From the NCBI GenBank assembly GCA_021397835.1, contig JAJFZO010000889.1, positions 4,960,001-5,024,000 on the forward strand: a stretch of DNA of 64,000 nucleotides, read 5' to 3'. Below, piece after piece: positions 36,831 through 48,207 of this stretch (positions are counted from its first letter, which is position 1; every line of letters starts with the position of its first letter). The translations under genes were made by a program, and so were the position numbers. The DNA comes from Moringa oleifera. Its lineage: Eukaryota > Streptophyta > Magnoliopsida > Brassicales > Moringaceae. The notes below the pieces were generated by a model, which was given only the letters and a program-made list of their open reading frames with translations, was not told the origin of the DNA and made no database searches.

Positions 36831-39800
36831 ATGGGAGACTACAATGATGCTTTCATGCGTAACCAAAACGCCGCCGTACAAGCCCGTACCAAGGCCCAGA
36901 ATCGTGCCAATGTTCTTCAGCTCAAACTGGTATGTCTTCTAACCTCCTTTTGCTACTTTTTGTTATCTTTAGGGTTCTTGTAGATTTAGTTCTGATGAGC
37001 TGATAACCCTAGGTTTAGATTGTGAAATGTGGGATCTGTCCTTCATATAGTCCATTTTAGGTGGTCTAAGATGGATAGAGATATTGTTAGTTTAATTATT
37101 ACTATTCCTAAGCTCGTTACCACACTAGTTCAGCGTATTGATAGTGTTTGTTTTGGATTGTTATTATATGTTCTTCTTTGGTGGGCTGGGTGTTTGGTTA
37201 ATTCCTTGGAAGATTAATTCTGTCTTTTGCACATAGGAGGGGCTGCCATTTGATTGCTGATTCTAAGAATTTGTATGTTGATGTCACTGCCAGTAAACAT
37301 TTCGATAGTATGTTTTGATCTGTAGTTGTCTTTGATCTTATTAGAGCTCATGCCTGGGTAAATATTGCTCCCAAAAGGGAGAAAAGGACTTTCAAGTTCT
37401 CTTTTCACATGATTTTGCTGTGTTTTTTGAGCAAGCAGTTATATCTATGTTGTTGATTTATGTGTAGATACTAATTTGTTGATTTTGCAGATTGGCCAGA
37501 GCCATCCAACTGGTTTAACTGCCAATCTTTTGAAGCTCTTTGAGCCTCGACTTCCTTTGGAATATAAACCACCCCCAGAGAAAAGAAAATGCCCACCATA
37601 CACAGGTATTGTTTTAGTTTCGGAAATGTGTTTCTTTTATGTTTTCTGTTTGGATACTAAATTTATCTTTCTTACAGGTATGGCCCAGTTTGTAAGTCAT
37701 TTTGCCGAGCCAGGAGATCCTGAGTATGCTCCACCTGTCCCGCAAGTTGAAACACCTGTAGGATAATAATTCCCACACTCCATGCCTTTTCATACAAGAA
37801 ATTTATTGGTTTCTGTTTGTTGAAAATACATATTCCTTTTGATCTATGTTTTTAGCTGATGACTTTGCTTTCCCAAATCCAGGCAGAAAGAAGGGCTAGA
37901 ATCCACAAGTTACGACTGGAGAAGGGTGCAGAAAAGGCTACAGAGGAGCTTAAGAATTGTACTAGATCACTGTTCTCTTGCTTGCCAGATCATGACATTT
38001 TCTCAGTTTAACAGTTTTGCTTCCATATGTTAAACTTGTATCTTTTGTCCAGATGATCCAAATAATGACCCAAACATATCTGGAGATCCATACAAGACAT
38101 TGTTTGTGGCTAGACTTGTAAGTTTGCCCCTTTTTATTGATTTTCATGGGTTTACTGAACTTTGTGCTGGGTGACTTATCAATTATATTTTTTCCATGCA
38201 GAATTATGAGACAACCGAGAGCAGAATTAAAAGGGAGTTTGAATCTTATGGCCCAATTAAGCGGGTAGGTATTTTTGTGCATCCCCAAGCGAGTTTGGTA
38301 AGAGGTTATGTGACAGCTTTCCCCACATCAGTTTGTTCATAAAGATGTTAATTCGTGTCAAAATTTCAAGCTTTTGAGCTCTTTATTTACTAACCAGTAT
38401 TTCAACTATCAATATTTTTCAAAGATAACAACAATGTATTGAGAAAAAGAAGTTTCATCCATATACATTCTCCAGTCTTTGCTCATGTTTATCTGGTTGT
38501 TGATGGCATAATGAAACTGCATAACTGTTTTTTTCTCTCTTGGGAAAGTTAGTTTGATTTTGCCATTCTACAGACTTGGTTGCAGTAATGCTTTACTGTT
38601 TCCAACATCTCTCTTTGAATGGTATGTGTAACTAGTGATACCTTGTATTCTATATCTGTATCAATCATGATGGGGGCCCAAGGGTGATGTTGAGCATCTC
38701 CCTGTTCTGTGATAAATCATGGGTGATGTGAGTGCAAGTTGTGAATAAAGTAGCACAGGTATCATTGCCTATTTCCTGGTACCATGTTGAAAGTTTTTAT
38801 TGATCCCCAGATAACTTACTTTTACTATAATCGGGTTCCCTGGGGTATGGGTGTTCTTCCATTTTCTAGGTGTTGTTCTAGTAGTAAGATTTATCATAAA
38901 AAGAGATACCTGGTAAGCAGACTGATCTTACTCTGTTTCACAAACGGAAATTTTTGGTTTCCCTAATTCCTTCCTATCCAATTCCAAATATGGTGTTTCA
39001 TCCTGCATGGCCAAGCTGAAAATTTTAAGTTGAGCAGAGCAGTGATGCATTTTGCCTTTTGGCTTAGTTTCGAGCAACAAAAGGAGATCGACGTCTGTTC
39101 TTTTCCTGCACAGGGTAATAAATGTGGGGAGTATTAGCTTTTCTTTCTCTTTCATTTAATTCCTAGTGCATGCATTTGTGGTACTCAAGTTTTACTTCTG
39201 GCTTTAAAGGCTATCAAAAACACATCAGCGGTTGGGAAGATATTCTGGTATTTTTCATATCATCTATAACTATCTTTTCATTGAAAAAATTATTCCCTGG
39301 TAAGGGGTGGTTAGTCTGTTCCAACATATGGTAAATTTGCCACGGTACATCAGTTTTTGTGCAACTCTAGCAGTGGTGGTGATGCATCTCGCAATGGGAA
39401 GCCCTATGATTAAAAGGTGAGCACGGCTAACGAGGCATACTGCCTGTCTGCCGTGCCATTTAGGATTTACTGTTTCTAAATTTTTCCTGTAGAGTTGTCT
39501 ACAATTTGTGGAATTATATATCATTTATTATAAAGTTCAAGTTCTTCCCAGAAGTACCATTCTTTTTCCTCAGTGTAGATCACTGATTTTTCTTCTCTTT
39601 TGAGTTTCTTAGGTTCGGTTGGTTACTGATAAGGAGACAAATAAACCTAAAGGCTATGCTTTCATTGAGTACATGCATACTCGAGATATGAAAGGTTTGC
39701 ATGAGTTTGATGCAAATATTGCTTTAAATCTAACATGATTTGGGATTTAAAGGTGTTCCTAACCACTTGTTCTTTGCATATAACAGCTGCATATAAACAA

Positions 39801-41436
39801 GCTGATGGGAAAAAGCTTGATGGCAGAAGGGTGCTGGTGGATGTTGAGCGTGGTAGAACTGTCCCAAACTGGCGTCCCCGCAGGCTAGGTGGTGGCCTTG
39901 GAACAACCCGGGTGGGAGGTGAAGAAGTTAATCAGAGGTATTCTGGGAGGTAACTTTTTTTTTTCCCCCCTCTTTGTGCGCGTGTTTTAGTGTGGTTTTT
40001 GGTAAATGAGAGGTGACTATCACTGCATTTCCTAAGTGAACTTTTTTAACAAGTAATGAACTGGTATAGGTACATCTACTGTACAATAGATTAAGGCATA
40101 ATTATTAATTATTTATTAGAGAAGACTTGGAGCATCTTTACTTTGTCCTCAATGCTTAAGCTGAAGCTTTGGCATCAGTCTGCAGTTTTGATTTTAAATA
40201 TTGGCTTGTGCTTTTGGCACATACCAGCGTCTTAGCTGATTATGTTCTCGTACACCTTATGTGCTATAAGGTTAAACTATGTTTGTTGTAGAATTGAATC
40301 TCTACAGTACAGTTGGAAAACAGTTTTATATCGAAAGTTAGGCTAATTATTAGTTCAAGTCAGTGGTTTCTGTTAGTGATATAAAGTACATTTCTTATGC
40401 CATGTAACATGTGCCTTATGCTTGATAAATGACATATTTGCTGAATTGGATTCTTGACTTTCTGCTAGTTGAGCATGGGCGGCCTTGGTCACTTCTGATT
40501 ACTGCTAAGTTTCAGATCAGTTAAATGTCATGAAAGGACAGCATTTTGGTCTAATTTAAGTTTTTTGTGCTATTGTTTGGGGAAGTCTAACATGTTTTTA
40601 CTTATCTGCTTTGACTGCTCAGAGAGCAACAGCAGTCAGGACCATCTCGATCTGAGGAACCTAGGGTACGGGATGACCGGTAAGACATGCCTGAATTGTT
40701 TAACTAAACTATCGCCGTTTTGGAGTTTTATCTGTTACTTATGACAAAAATGTTGTTGATGTTGATACATCTCATGGACAGGGAAAAATCTCGTGAAAGG
40801 GGAAGAGACAAGGAAAGAGAGAGGGAACGAGAGAAGTCTCGAGAGCGCTCCCATGACAGGCCAAGGGATCGCGATAGGGAGGATAGGCACCATAGAGATC
40901 GTGATAGAACCAGAGACAGGGACAGGGAAAGAGACAAAGGTCATGACCGTGAACGAGACAGAGCACGTGATCGTGACAGAGGTCGAGATCGTGGTCGTGA
41001 CTATGAGCGTGATAAAGATAGAGATAGAGATCGTGAGCGTGATCGTGATCGTGATCGTCCTCGTGAGAGGGAAAAGGATTATGAAACTGGGGGCCATGGT
41101 CATGATGATCGCGGACGTTCCCGTGACAGGGAGTCCGACTATGATCGGGTTGAGTCAAAGCATGAGCGGGATAGGCATGGTGAAAGGGATTATGATGATG
41201 CTGAGCCAGAGGACGATCGTGGCTGGTATGAACAGCCTGAGCGTGGTCGTAAGTACTCAGAACCAGACCATGACCAGCACTATGACCATTATGAGCATCG
41301 TGGTCGAGGGCAATATGATCATTTGGATGACCATGGTGACCAAGACCGTTATGATCAGTATCCGGGACATGATCATGATCGTTATGATCGAATGGAGGAG
41401 GATGATTACCATTATGATCGTGATTATCGGCGCTGA
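36831..41436 (+). CDS. U1-70K: U1 small nuclear ribonucleoprotein 70 kDa (U1-70K)
   Basis: Core protein of U1 snRNP; binds stem-loop I of U1 snRNA and contacts SR proteins at 5' splice sites. Ten exons (36831-36929, 37491-37605, 37678-37757, 37883-37958, 38053-38117, 38202-38264, 39613-39694, 39787-39949, 40623-40679, 40782-41436) join to 484 residues. The N-terminal U1-70K region begins [20 protein letters not shown] and includes [16 protein letters not shown]. The RRM (about 138-216) has RNP2 LFVARL (140-145) and RNP1 KGYAFIEY (179-186). A Gly/Arg segment ([16 protein letters not shown]) precedes a long Arg-rich tail of RE, RD and RS dipeptides, turning His/Asp/Tyr-rich at the end. The sixth intron is unusually long (1348 bases); if retained, it adds 25 residues and stops at 38340-38342, cutting the RRM before RNP1. 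Confidence 0.95.
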
Positions 41437-42546
41437 GGGGTCATTTTCCTGGGACTATAATCACAGAAGATTATAATATGATGAAAGATCCTTTTTGTTT
41501 TCTGCTCCAGCTTTATGAACATCCCTGATTTGCTGTTAATTACAAGTTTAAGGTATGTAGTTTGACCGAGCCCAGAGTGGTGTGGTTATTCGCAGCTGTT
41601 GCTCCCATCTTACTATGCATGTTGGTTCAGGACCTATGGTGTGTTTCCAAATTCTAAAACTAGGTTTCAATGTAGTGTTTTGTGTTTCATGTTCTGTTCT
41701 TGATATATGAAATTGTTGGCAATATCAACCATATGTTGCTAGAGACCCAAATTCAATTGGAACTGGAGTTGGATGCCACCTTCTCTATCTGATTGAACTT
41801 CAAGTCCTGTGTTTGTAGTTTATAATTACTTTTATGCCATGTATACACTAGGATGTCTTTCCTTTCTGAATTGCTTTTCTCGATGCTGCCTTTTTCACTT
41901 TGAGATACTGTTTGAACTCTAAGGAGGTTTTTTATTGTCTTTTTTTTTTTTTTTGAATTCTCTATTTTCTTTGCCACCTTTTTTTTTCTTTATTCTTTTC
42001 TCTCATGTTCTACCATTACACTGGCTTGCATTGCACAGGTTACATTAAGGCTATTCAGAGATTTTTAGCTATTCTGATTATTGTGCATAACAAGTTAAAA
42101 TTCTGTTCCCCCATTGAAGTACTGACTTTTCTTTTGTGTCTCTGTAGAATGGGGCAGCCATGACCCTTATTGATAACTTAGTGATAGTAAAAAAATATAT
42201 TTTATTTATTGTAATGATATTTAAAACATTTTGTCAATATCACGTGTGCAAAATTTTAAATATTAACAAAAAAAATTATTTTTAATAAAAATATAAATTT
42301 AAAATAAATGTTTTTTTTCTAATTTTAATTTAAAATTGTGATCAAAATATTAAAAAAATCAAATTATAAGATCAAAGTCTAAAATATTATTGTTTTAAAA
42401 TTTTTATTTACTTTTAAAAATAAATGATTTACAATGAAACTTTTTTATTTATTTTTTGAGTAAATATTATTAAGATTATTATCGATGCATATAGATTGAA
42501 TTAAGAAGACTAGTAATACAACTAGTATGGTAATGAGTTACTCTAG
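41437..42546. other. U1-70K 3' UTR and AT-rich intergenic DNA
   Basis: The first few hundred bases are probable 3' UTR. From about 42180 to 42470 the DNA is strongly AT-rich and without features; it borders the retroelement remnants. Confidence 0.5.
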
Positions 42547-42969
42547 CTAGCACATAAGCAACCTCGTTTCTTGCCTTTTAACATAATGGATCGTCAATTT
42601 TAGCATCATCTTGCAACTTTGAATGATAGATCCAAATTCCGCAATGTTGATGGAGTTAGACCTAAGTGTATCAACAATCAGTTTAGTGTTTATCTCGCAC
42701 ATAATCTTCTCAAGATGCAAGCTACAAACCCAAGATATGGCTTCATAAAGCCTTAGTGCTTCTGCCTCTTTCACAGTTGGTAGTTCAATAGGCGAAACCA
42801 TACGACAAGCAATAAAGTTTCCCTCCCTATCTCGTAAAATCATACCTAGACCAATAATGTTAGAGGTGGAGAATAAGGCAACATCAATATTACATTTGAG
42901 AACGTTACTGGGAGGTTTATGCCAAACCCTCACACAAAGCATCTCCTGCTTCGCACTGGTTTGATCCAA
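42547..42969 (-). pseudogene. RNase H-like domain of the LINE, still open
   Basis: A 140-codon uninterrupted frame matching the C-terminal RNase H domain (RVT_3 type) of plant LINE ORF2: KCNIDVALFSTSNIIGLGMI, LRDREGNF, VKEAEALRLYEAISWV, EINTKLIVDTLRS. It ends in YVKRQETRLLMC where functional copies continue through KRQ.N..AH, so the last bases have shifted frame. It is part of the decayed LINE, not an independent gene. Confidence 0.75.
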
Positions 42970-43109
42970 CCTATAGTTGTTGCACCTGCAACTAGTAGAA
43001 TGACACTTTCATTGCAAAAGAGAAGGTTTAAGATGCAGAATGACGTTTATTAGTCCAATACTTCTTATTCCTTTGTCCCTAATGTTTTATACAACCATAA
43101 TAAATATCC

Positions 43110-43129
43110 TTTGCTTTGCTTTGCTTTGC
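43110..43129. repeat. (TTTGC)4 microsatellite
   Basis: Four exact TTTGC units within the decayed LINE. Confidence 0.9.
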
Positions 43130-45341
43130 TTTACTAGCTTTCTCTAGCACTTTAAAGACCCATTCAGAGAAGCTTTATGAACGCAAGGAACACTCATTGA
43201 CAATATTTAACATGCCCGTCTTTTTCCAGCAGCTTTGAGTAAAATAGTGTGAAAAGAACATGTGTCAAGAATTTTTAACTTTCGAATAACACAACGCACT
43301 TTAAAGGAGCTAAAACTCTTTTAGATTAGATGTTACTCCTATTTGGAAGACAATTCTTACAAACTCATGATGAAAACAGCCTTCACTTTAGGAGACACTC
43401 AAAGATATCACAACTTGCACCAATTACCAGAGACATTAAAAACAGTAACGTTTGACACACATTTCGTAGCCACTCGGTATCCTGATCTATAGTGCAATTG
43501 TCATTTTTGCTAAACTACCATAACATTTGATCCTTGACATTAACATGCGATAAAAGGATGCAGGTAATGACCATAACATCTCTACCATTAAAGATCTCAC
43601 AAAAAAGTTTGACATCCCATTCCACATATTCGAGGATCATAAGATCTTTGACCTTAAGATCATTCAAATCATAAGGCTTTGGTGTCTCAACTCTCATTTT
43701 GTTGGGATCATGCTAGGCATCAATATAGCTCTCATCACTAACTTTCCAGGGAAATTCATTCTCTAATACTATTTGTGAATTCCAAATACTACTCCAAATG
43801 TAGCTTGGGTTGTGCTCCAACTGGGTAGTAAGAAAATCCCTATGAGGGTAATATCTAGTTTTCAGGAGCTTGTTAATAAGAATATCAATGTTGGCAAAAA
43901 GTCTCTAATCTTATTTCCTAACATTGCAAGATTGAATCCATAGAAGCAATGGAAGCCTAATCCACCACTCTTCTTTCTTACACAAAATTTGTCCTAAGTA
44001 AGCAAGTGGATACCCCTTTTCCATTTATTTTCGAACTCCACCAATGTGAATTGATCATCCTTTATAGCTCGTTTGCTAGTGATGTTGGCAATAAGAAGGA
44101 GTGCATAGCATACAAGGGGATGGCCTGAACCACCATCTTTATTAGGATCTCATGGCCTATTTTAGAGAGTAGTTTGCTACGCCACACTTGTGTTTGTTTT
44201 CATAATCTATCTTTCAAATAATTGAAGATGGCCTTCTTATATCTATACCCACCCATGATGGCAACCCTAAATACCTTCCTGTGATAAAGGATTCTATAAC
44301 AATCAAACTACAAATAAAGCATTCTTGAGTTCTAGAGACATGTTTCTACTAAAGAATATTCCAGACTTGCCAAAGTTTACAGCCTAGCTAGAAGCAACTT
44401 GTAGATAAAGATCTCTTTCATCGTAGAACATTCCTTTGCGGTAGCCTTAAAGAAGAAAAAGCTGTCATCTGCGAATAATAAGTGAAAGATACAAGAGGCA
44501 CCTACAAACTGTGTTGCCATGAAGAAACCCTCCTCCTTTAGCTTTTTGAATCAAAGCGAACAAACTCTCTCCACACAAGATAAAAAGATATGGCGATAAC
44601 TAGTCACTTCACGCTTTGGCTTCACCGACCCAGCCACTTTGCCATTCACCGACACAAGGTAGCTTACAGATGAGACAAACAACATAATCAATTGACCCAT
44701 CGTTTAGCGAAGGCCATTGCGAGCATTAGCCCTTTAAGATACCCCCATTTGCTAATATCAATTTTCAATACAATTTTTCCACCTTACCTATCGATTTACG
44801 TTTCATGCAGTGGATTACTTCAAACGCCACCAACGCAGTATCCACTGTTGACCTTTCTGAGACAAAAGTAAATTACTCTTTAGAAATCAGTTTTGATAGC
44901 ACCATCTTAAGTCTGTTAGTAAGAACTTTTGGCATAACTTTATGCAGAACATTGCATAAAGCTATAGGGTGAAGATCCTTCATGGAAGTCAAGGACTCAA
45001 ATTTAGGGATAAGCATAACATTGTCCCCGGAGGAAATTCTTTATGAGTAAGCCATTGAGAGCAAGTTGAAAATATATGGTTACCCAGTGAACTTCAAAAT
45101 GTCTAGTAAAAAGCTAAGTTAAGACCTCTTTATTTATTATGAAAGGAACAATTAAAAATAAATGATTTGTAACTTGACATGTAACCATTCGATTTTATCT
45201 TTTAGATGCTATGAAAATTGTATTTTGAAATATATATTTTTATAAGTAAAAATGTATTTTTTATAAAAAAAATATTTTCATAATGAAATTTAAAATTTAT
45301 GGTGAGAACTTTATTCAATATTGCAACCTAATTCGTCAAAA

Positions 45342-45354
45342 TCTCCCTCTTTTA
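45342..45354 (-). other. Polypurine tract and stop of the chromovirus remnant
   Basis: On the minus strand the stop TAA directly joins the purine run AAAAGAGGGAGA, as expected for the polypurine tract just before a 3' LTR. The LTR itself could not be recognised in the AT-rich DNA towards 45080. Confidence 0.5.
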
Positions 45355-46567
45355 AGTTTGCAAGGCCTTCATTGCGTCTTCCTTCTTGAATCCGTAGAAG
45401 TGCTCCTGGAGTTACCATAAATAATCTTCATGTTCCCAATCGACTTTAGTCTCTAGCAAGTCATTCCATTTAATTAGATTTTCTTAACAATTGGCACTCC
45501 GCATCTAAGAATGAGCCAGTCACCCATGACGCAATCAACTTTCTTCTGAAACGAGGCTACGATTGTTATTGGTGTTCCCTTTGACTTCCCACCAATGAAA
45601 ATCTTTCTTGTCTAAATGATAGGATTTTAATATGTTTGCTTGAAAGATAAGATGAATCTTAAATTTATGAGGAAATTGATGCTAATAGAATATTTTATCC
45701 AGTGTTTGATTGGTAACCGACTCTTTATATTTTCTTATCAAGCTCTTGTGCACCCTTTTAAAAGCTTTTTGAATTATTGGAGAAGAGGTCTTACGGAGAC
45801 CAAGTCTTCCATATTGAATTCTTGCTTGTCTCCTCTTCTTATAAGCCCACTTCTTCATCTGCTTCCAGGTATTACCCATTCTTGTATGCTTATGCAAACA
45901 CTTAATCAATTTGTACATTGTTGGATTCCTTCCTGCATAGCTTTTGATAAGGGTACATAGAATCATCGACTCTTGACTTATGATCACTTTAAATATATTC
46001 ACTTTTTTACAAATTATTGAAAAATTGAGCCGCATTGAATAATTTGATTCGATCTTACTAGTCGGCACTTATAATATTATAAGTACAGTTCGAATAAGTT
46101 AACGCTCGGTTGGATTGGTTTGGGGATAAAAACTGGCTGAGAAATTCAAGTTTAATTCCAATAATTTGAAGCGCTCCACCCGAAAGTAAAGATCACGATC
46201 ACTAACAAATGAAAGATATACCCAAAACTTAACTACATAATGCAAAACTAGACATCGACTCTAACAATCGAGATAAATAAAAATAAAAATGACATTAATT
46301 AAGTTTATTAACACCGCAATACTGCTCCAAACTCCATATTCTCTCATGATCATTTAGAATAGACATTGGCCCTAATGACCCCCGTGCTGCATGTTGCTCC
46401 AACTTATTTTGTTGACACAAAAAACATGTTGGCACATAAACACTCCTCATCTTTCGTAAGTTAATCGAGCCAATTTGAAAGGGCCGAGACATTGACCATC
46501 GCATTGACATCCTGTAAATGGTGGATTTGAACCGATTTTGGGTTGTCCAAAAGAAAGAAAGTGACAT
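45352..46567 (-). mobile_element. Decayed Ty3/gypsy chromovirus: integrase pieces and chromodomain remnant
   Basis: Minus-strand reading gives three blocks in pol order. At about 46430-46360, YVPTCFLCQQNKLEQHAA matches the CxxC end of the integrase zinc-binding domain. At about 45935-45690, GRNPTMYKLIKCLHKHTRMG, then KQMKKWAYKKRR and FKRVHKSLIRKYKES match the integrase C-terminal region. At about 45530-45355, DWLILRCGVPIVKK, LIKWNDLLETKVDWEHEDYL and QEHFYGFKKEDAMKALQT match a plant chromovirus chromodomain and its tail. The integrase catalytic core between the first two blocks is not recognised, and frameshifts and stops are present, so the copy is dead. Everything upstream in pol is also missing. 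Confidence 0.75.
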
Positions 46568-48207
46568 CTTGTCTCCAGCACCGAAATGCTAGGAGCGGTC
46601 CTCAGCGGAACCAAAAATTATGTCTGGTTCGTGGCCATTGGGCTTTCAGAATGATTACCAGTTGACTTTACTTGGGCTTTTATGCCGAGACCCAGCCTTT
46701 CCTTTAAGTGAAATTCCGACCTAGAAACATCAACTCCAAAGCTATTACAATTCGGCTGAGCAACTTATCATATTGAAATTATTGATTAAATAGAGGAAAA
46801 GAGTATTAAAAAAAAGCTCTGTATTGACGACTGCCGGCGACAGGAGCACCGGTTCTACCCTGAATAGTCCATTCAGAACAAGACTTTTAAGTACTATATC
46901 TCAGAATTTTAGTGCTGCTTCTGCGAAACTTCCATGAAACTTAGTTAGCTTGTTTGCTTTAGCTCCATCTTGTTCTCATGAATATAGCCTGCATCAATTG
47001 GAGGTTTTTGGGCCGCATATCATGCTCTGAATTTGACTATATGATCTTATAGCACATTGTCAATTTCTACATAATTTTAGATTTCCATCAAACAATGAAT
47101 TTTCCTCTAATCAACCAACAGTAAAATTTCTATATAATTTTACAAATATACCAACTGCAGGAAGCAGCCGTGAAGCTTCCATCATACAATGTGTTGTAAA
47201 GTTCCATATTGGTAGCTTGAGTTTGAAACCAGAGAATTTGCAAACAGAGAATCGTACAGATACTGCCTTAGTGGAGATCAGTCGTCATATCTGTCCAATG
47301 TAATCGAGGCAAACTGTGCCTAAGTTATAGTTACTCTGTCCAAAAACAGATATATCTGTATGTGGCAATATGCAAATGAAGAGGAAGTGCAAGCTGTGAC
47401 TGGTATATGAATTAAAAGGCAACATGAAGGCCAGAGCGTTACCTGTTGGAGACTCCAACTTTCATGAACAGTTGTTTAGGACTCCAGCTTCCAAGAAATT
47501 GCAGGATACAGTGAAATGTGAATGCAGACAAAACCAAGTTAGTCATTACATGCTTTTTAAGCCCGCCTTGTTTTCGAAGTTATAGTGTGCCTACCAAACA
47601 GGCGCCCATGAAAGGATTCCGTTATTGTGTAAGGCATAAATAGACAGTTCAGAATTGGAAGCATTGGGAATGGCTGCAGGGTTAAAAACAAAGGACCATA
47701 GTTGATTGAGTTAACAGCCAAATGGTCAAAAAATAAATAAATACATACAATAACCTAAATAGTTAAAAAGTTTGTATGTATGATTGAGGACATAACGAAG
47801 GAAAGAGGCATAAACAGCATGAACTCTATATGATATCTGAATCAGGTAAGTTGAATGACAGACCATAAAATGGCCTAATGGTTATTGTCTTTATCCTCAA
47901 CAACCTTGCAAATTTCAATTTAATCCAAACAGTAAAGCAAAGAACTCATAAACAGCCCTCAAAGAGTGAAAATACTAATTTCATTTTAAAAAGAAAGTTA
48001 CCAGCTCACTAGACCTGAGAGAGATGTATAAATGAAGACACTAAGCAGGTATTGCATGAGAAGCTCTAATTCAATTCTTCCTGATTTCTTCCTTCTGTAT
48101 GCTATCCCACCTGTAGTAGGGAGGTTACAAAAGTGGAAAAGAAACACATTGAGAGTGAGTATAAGTCAAAACTTCTACCTCTGGTTAAAGGTTCATACAC
48201 CAGCTAC
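46568..48207. other. Unassigned intergenic DNA before the TauE/SafE gene
   Basis: No protein family, tRNA or clear repeat recognised. Composition between 46600 and 48000 is moderate. It must contain the promoter and leader of the following gene and may contain further retroelement debris on its left. Confidence 0.4.

Larger units (their letters stand above)
42547..45080 (-). mobile_element. Decayed LINE (non-LTR retrotransposon), 3' part of ORF2
   Basis: Read on the minus strand with several frameshifts and stops, the order of plant L1-type ORF2 is clear. Near 45030-44900 is LIPKFESLTSMKDLHPIALC followed by KVLTNRLK. Near 44590 is SPYLFILCGE, the region after the QGDP motif. Near 44470 is LLFADDSF, the reverse transcriptase FADD motif. 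Near 44150-44050 is AIPLYAMHSFLLPTSLANEL; near 43990 is KSGGLGFHCFYGFNLAMLGN; near 43830 is FLTTQLEHNPSYIWSSIWNS. The RNase H-like domain remains open at 42969-42547 (WHKPPSNVLKCNIDVALFST, then EAEALRLYEAISW). The endonuclease and ORF1 are not recognisable, so the copy is 5' truncated or too decayed. It is inactive. Confidence 0.85.

Noticed and set aside
40735..41158. Minus-strand and alternate-frame open reading frames across the U1-70K Arg-rich tail
   Set aside because: Repetitive RD/RE codons keep all frames open; only the U1-70K frame connects to the upstream exons.
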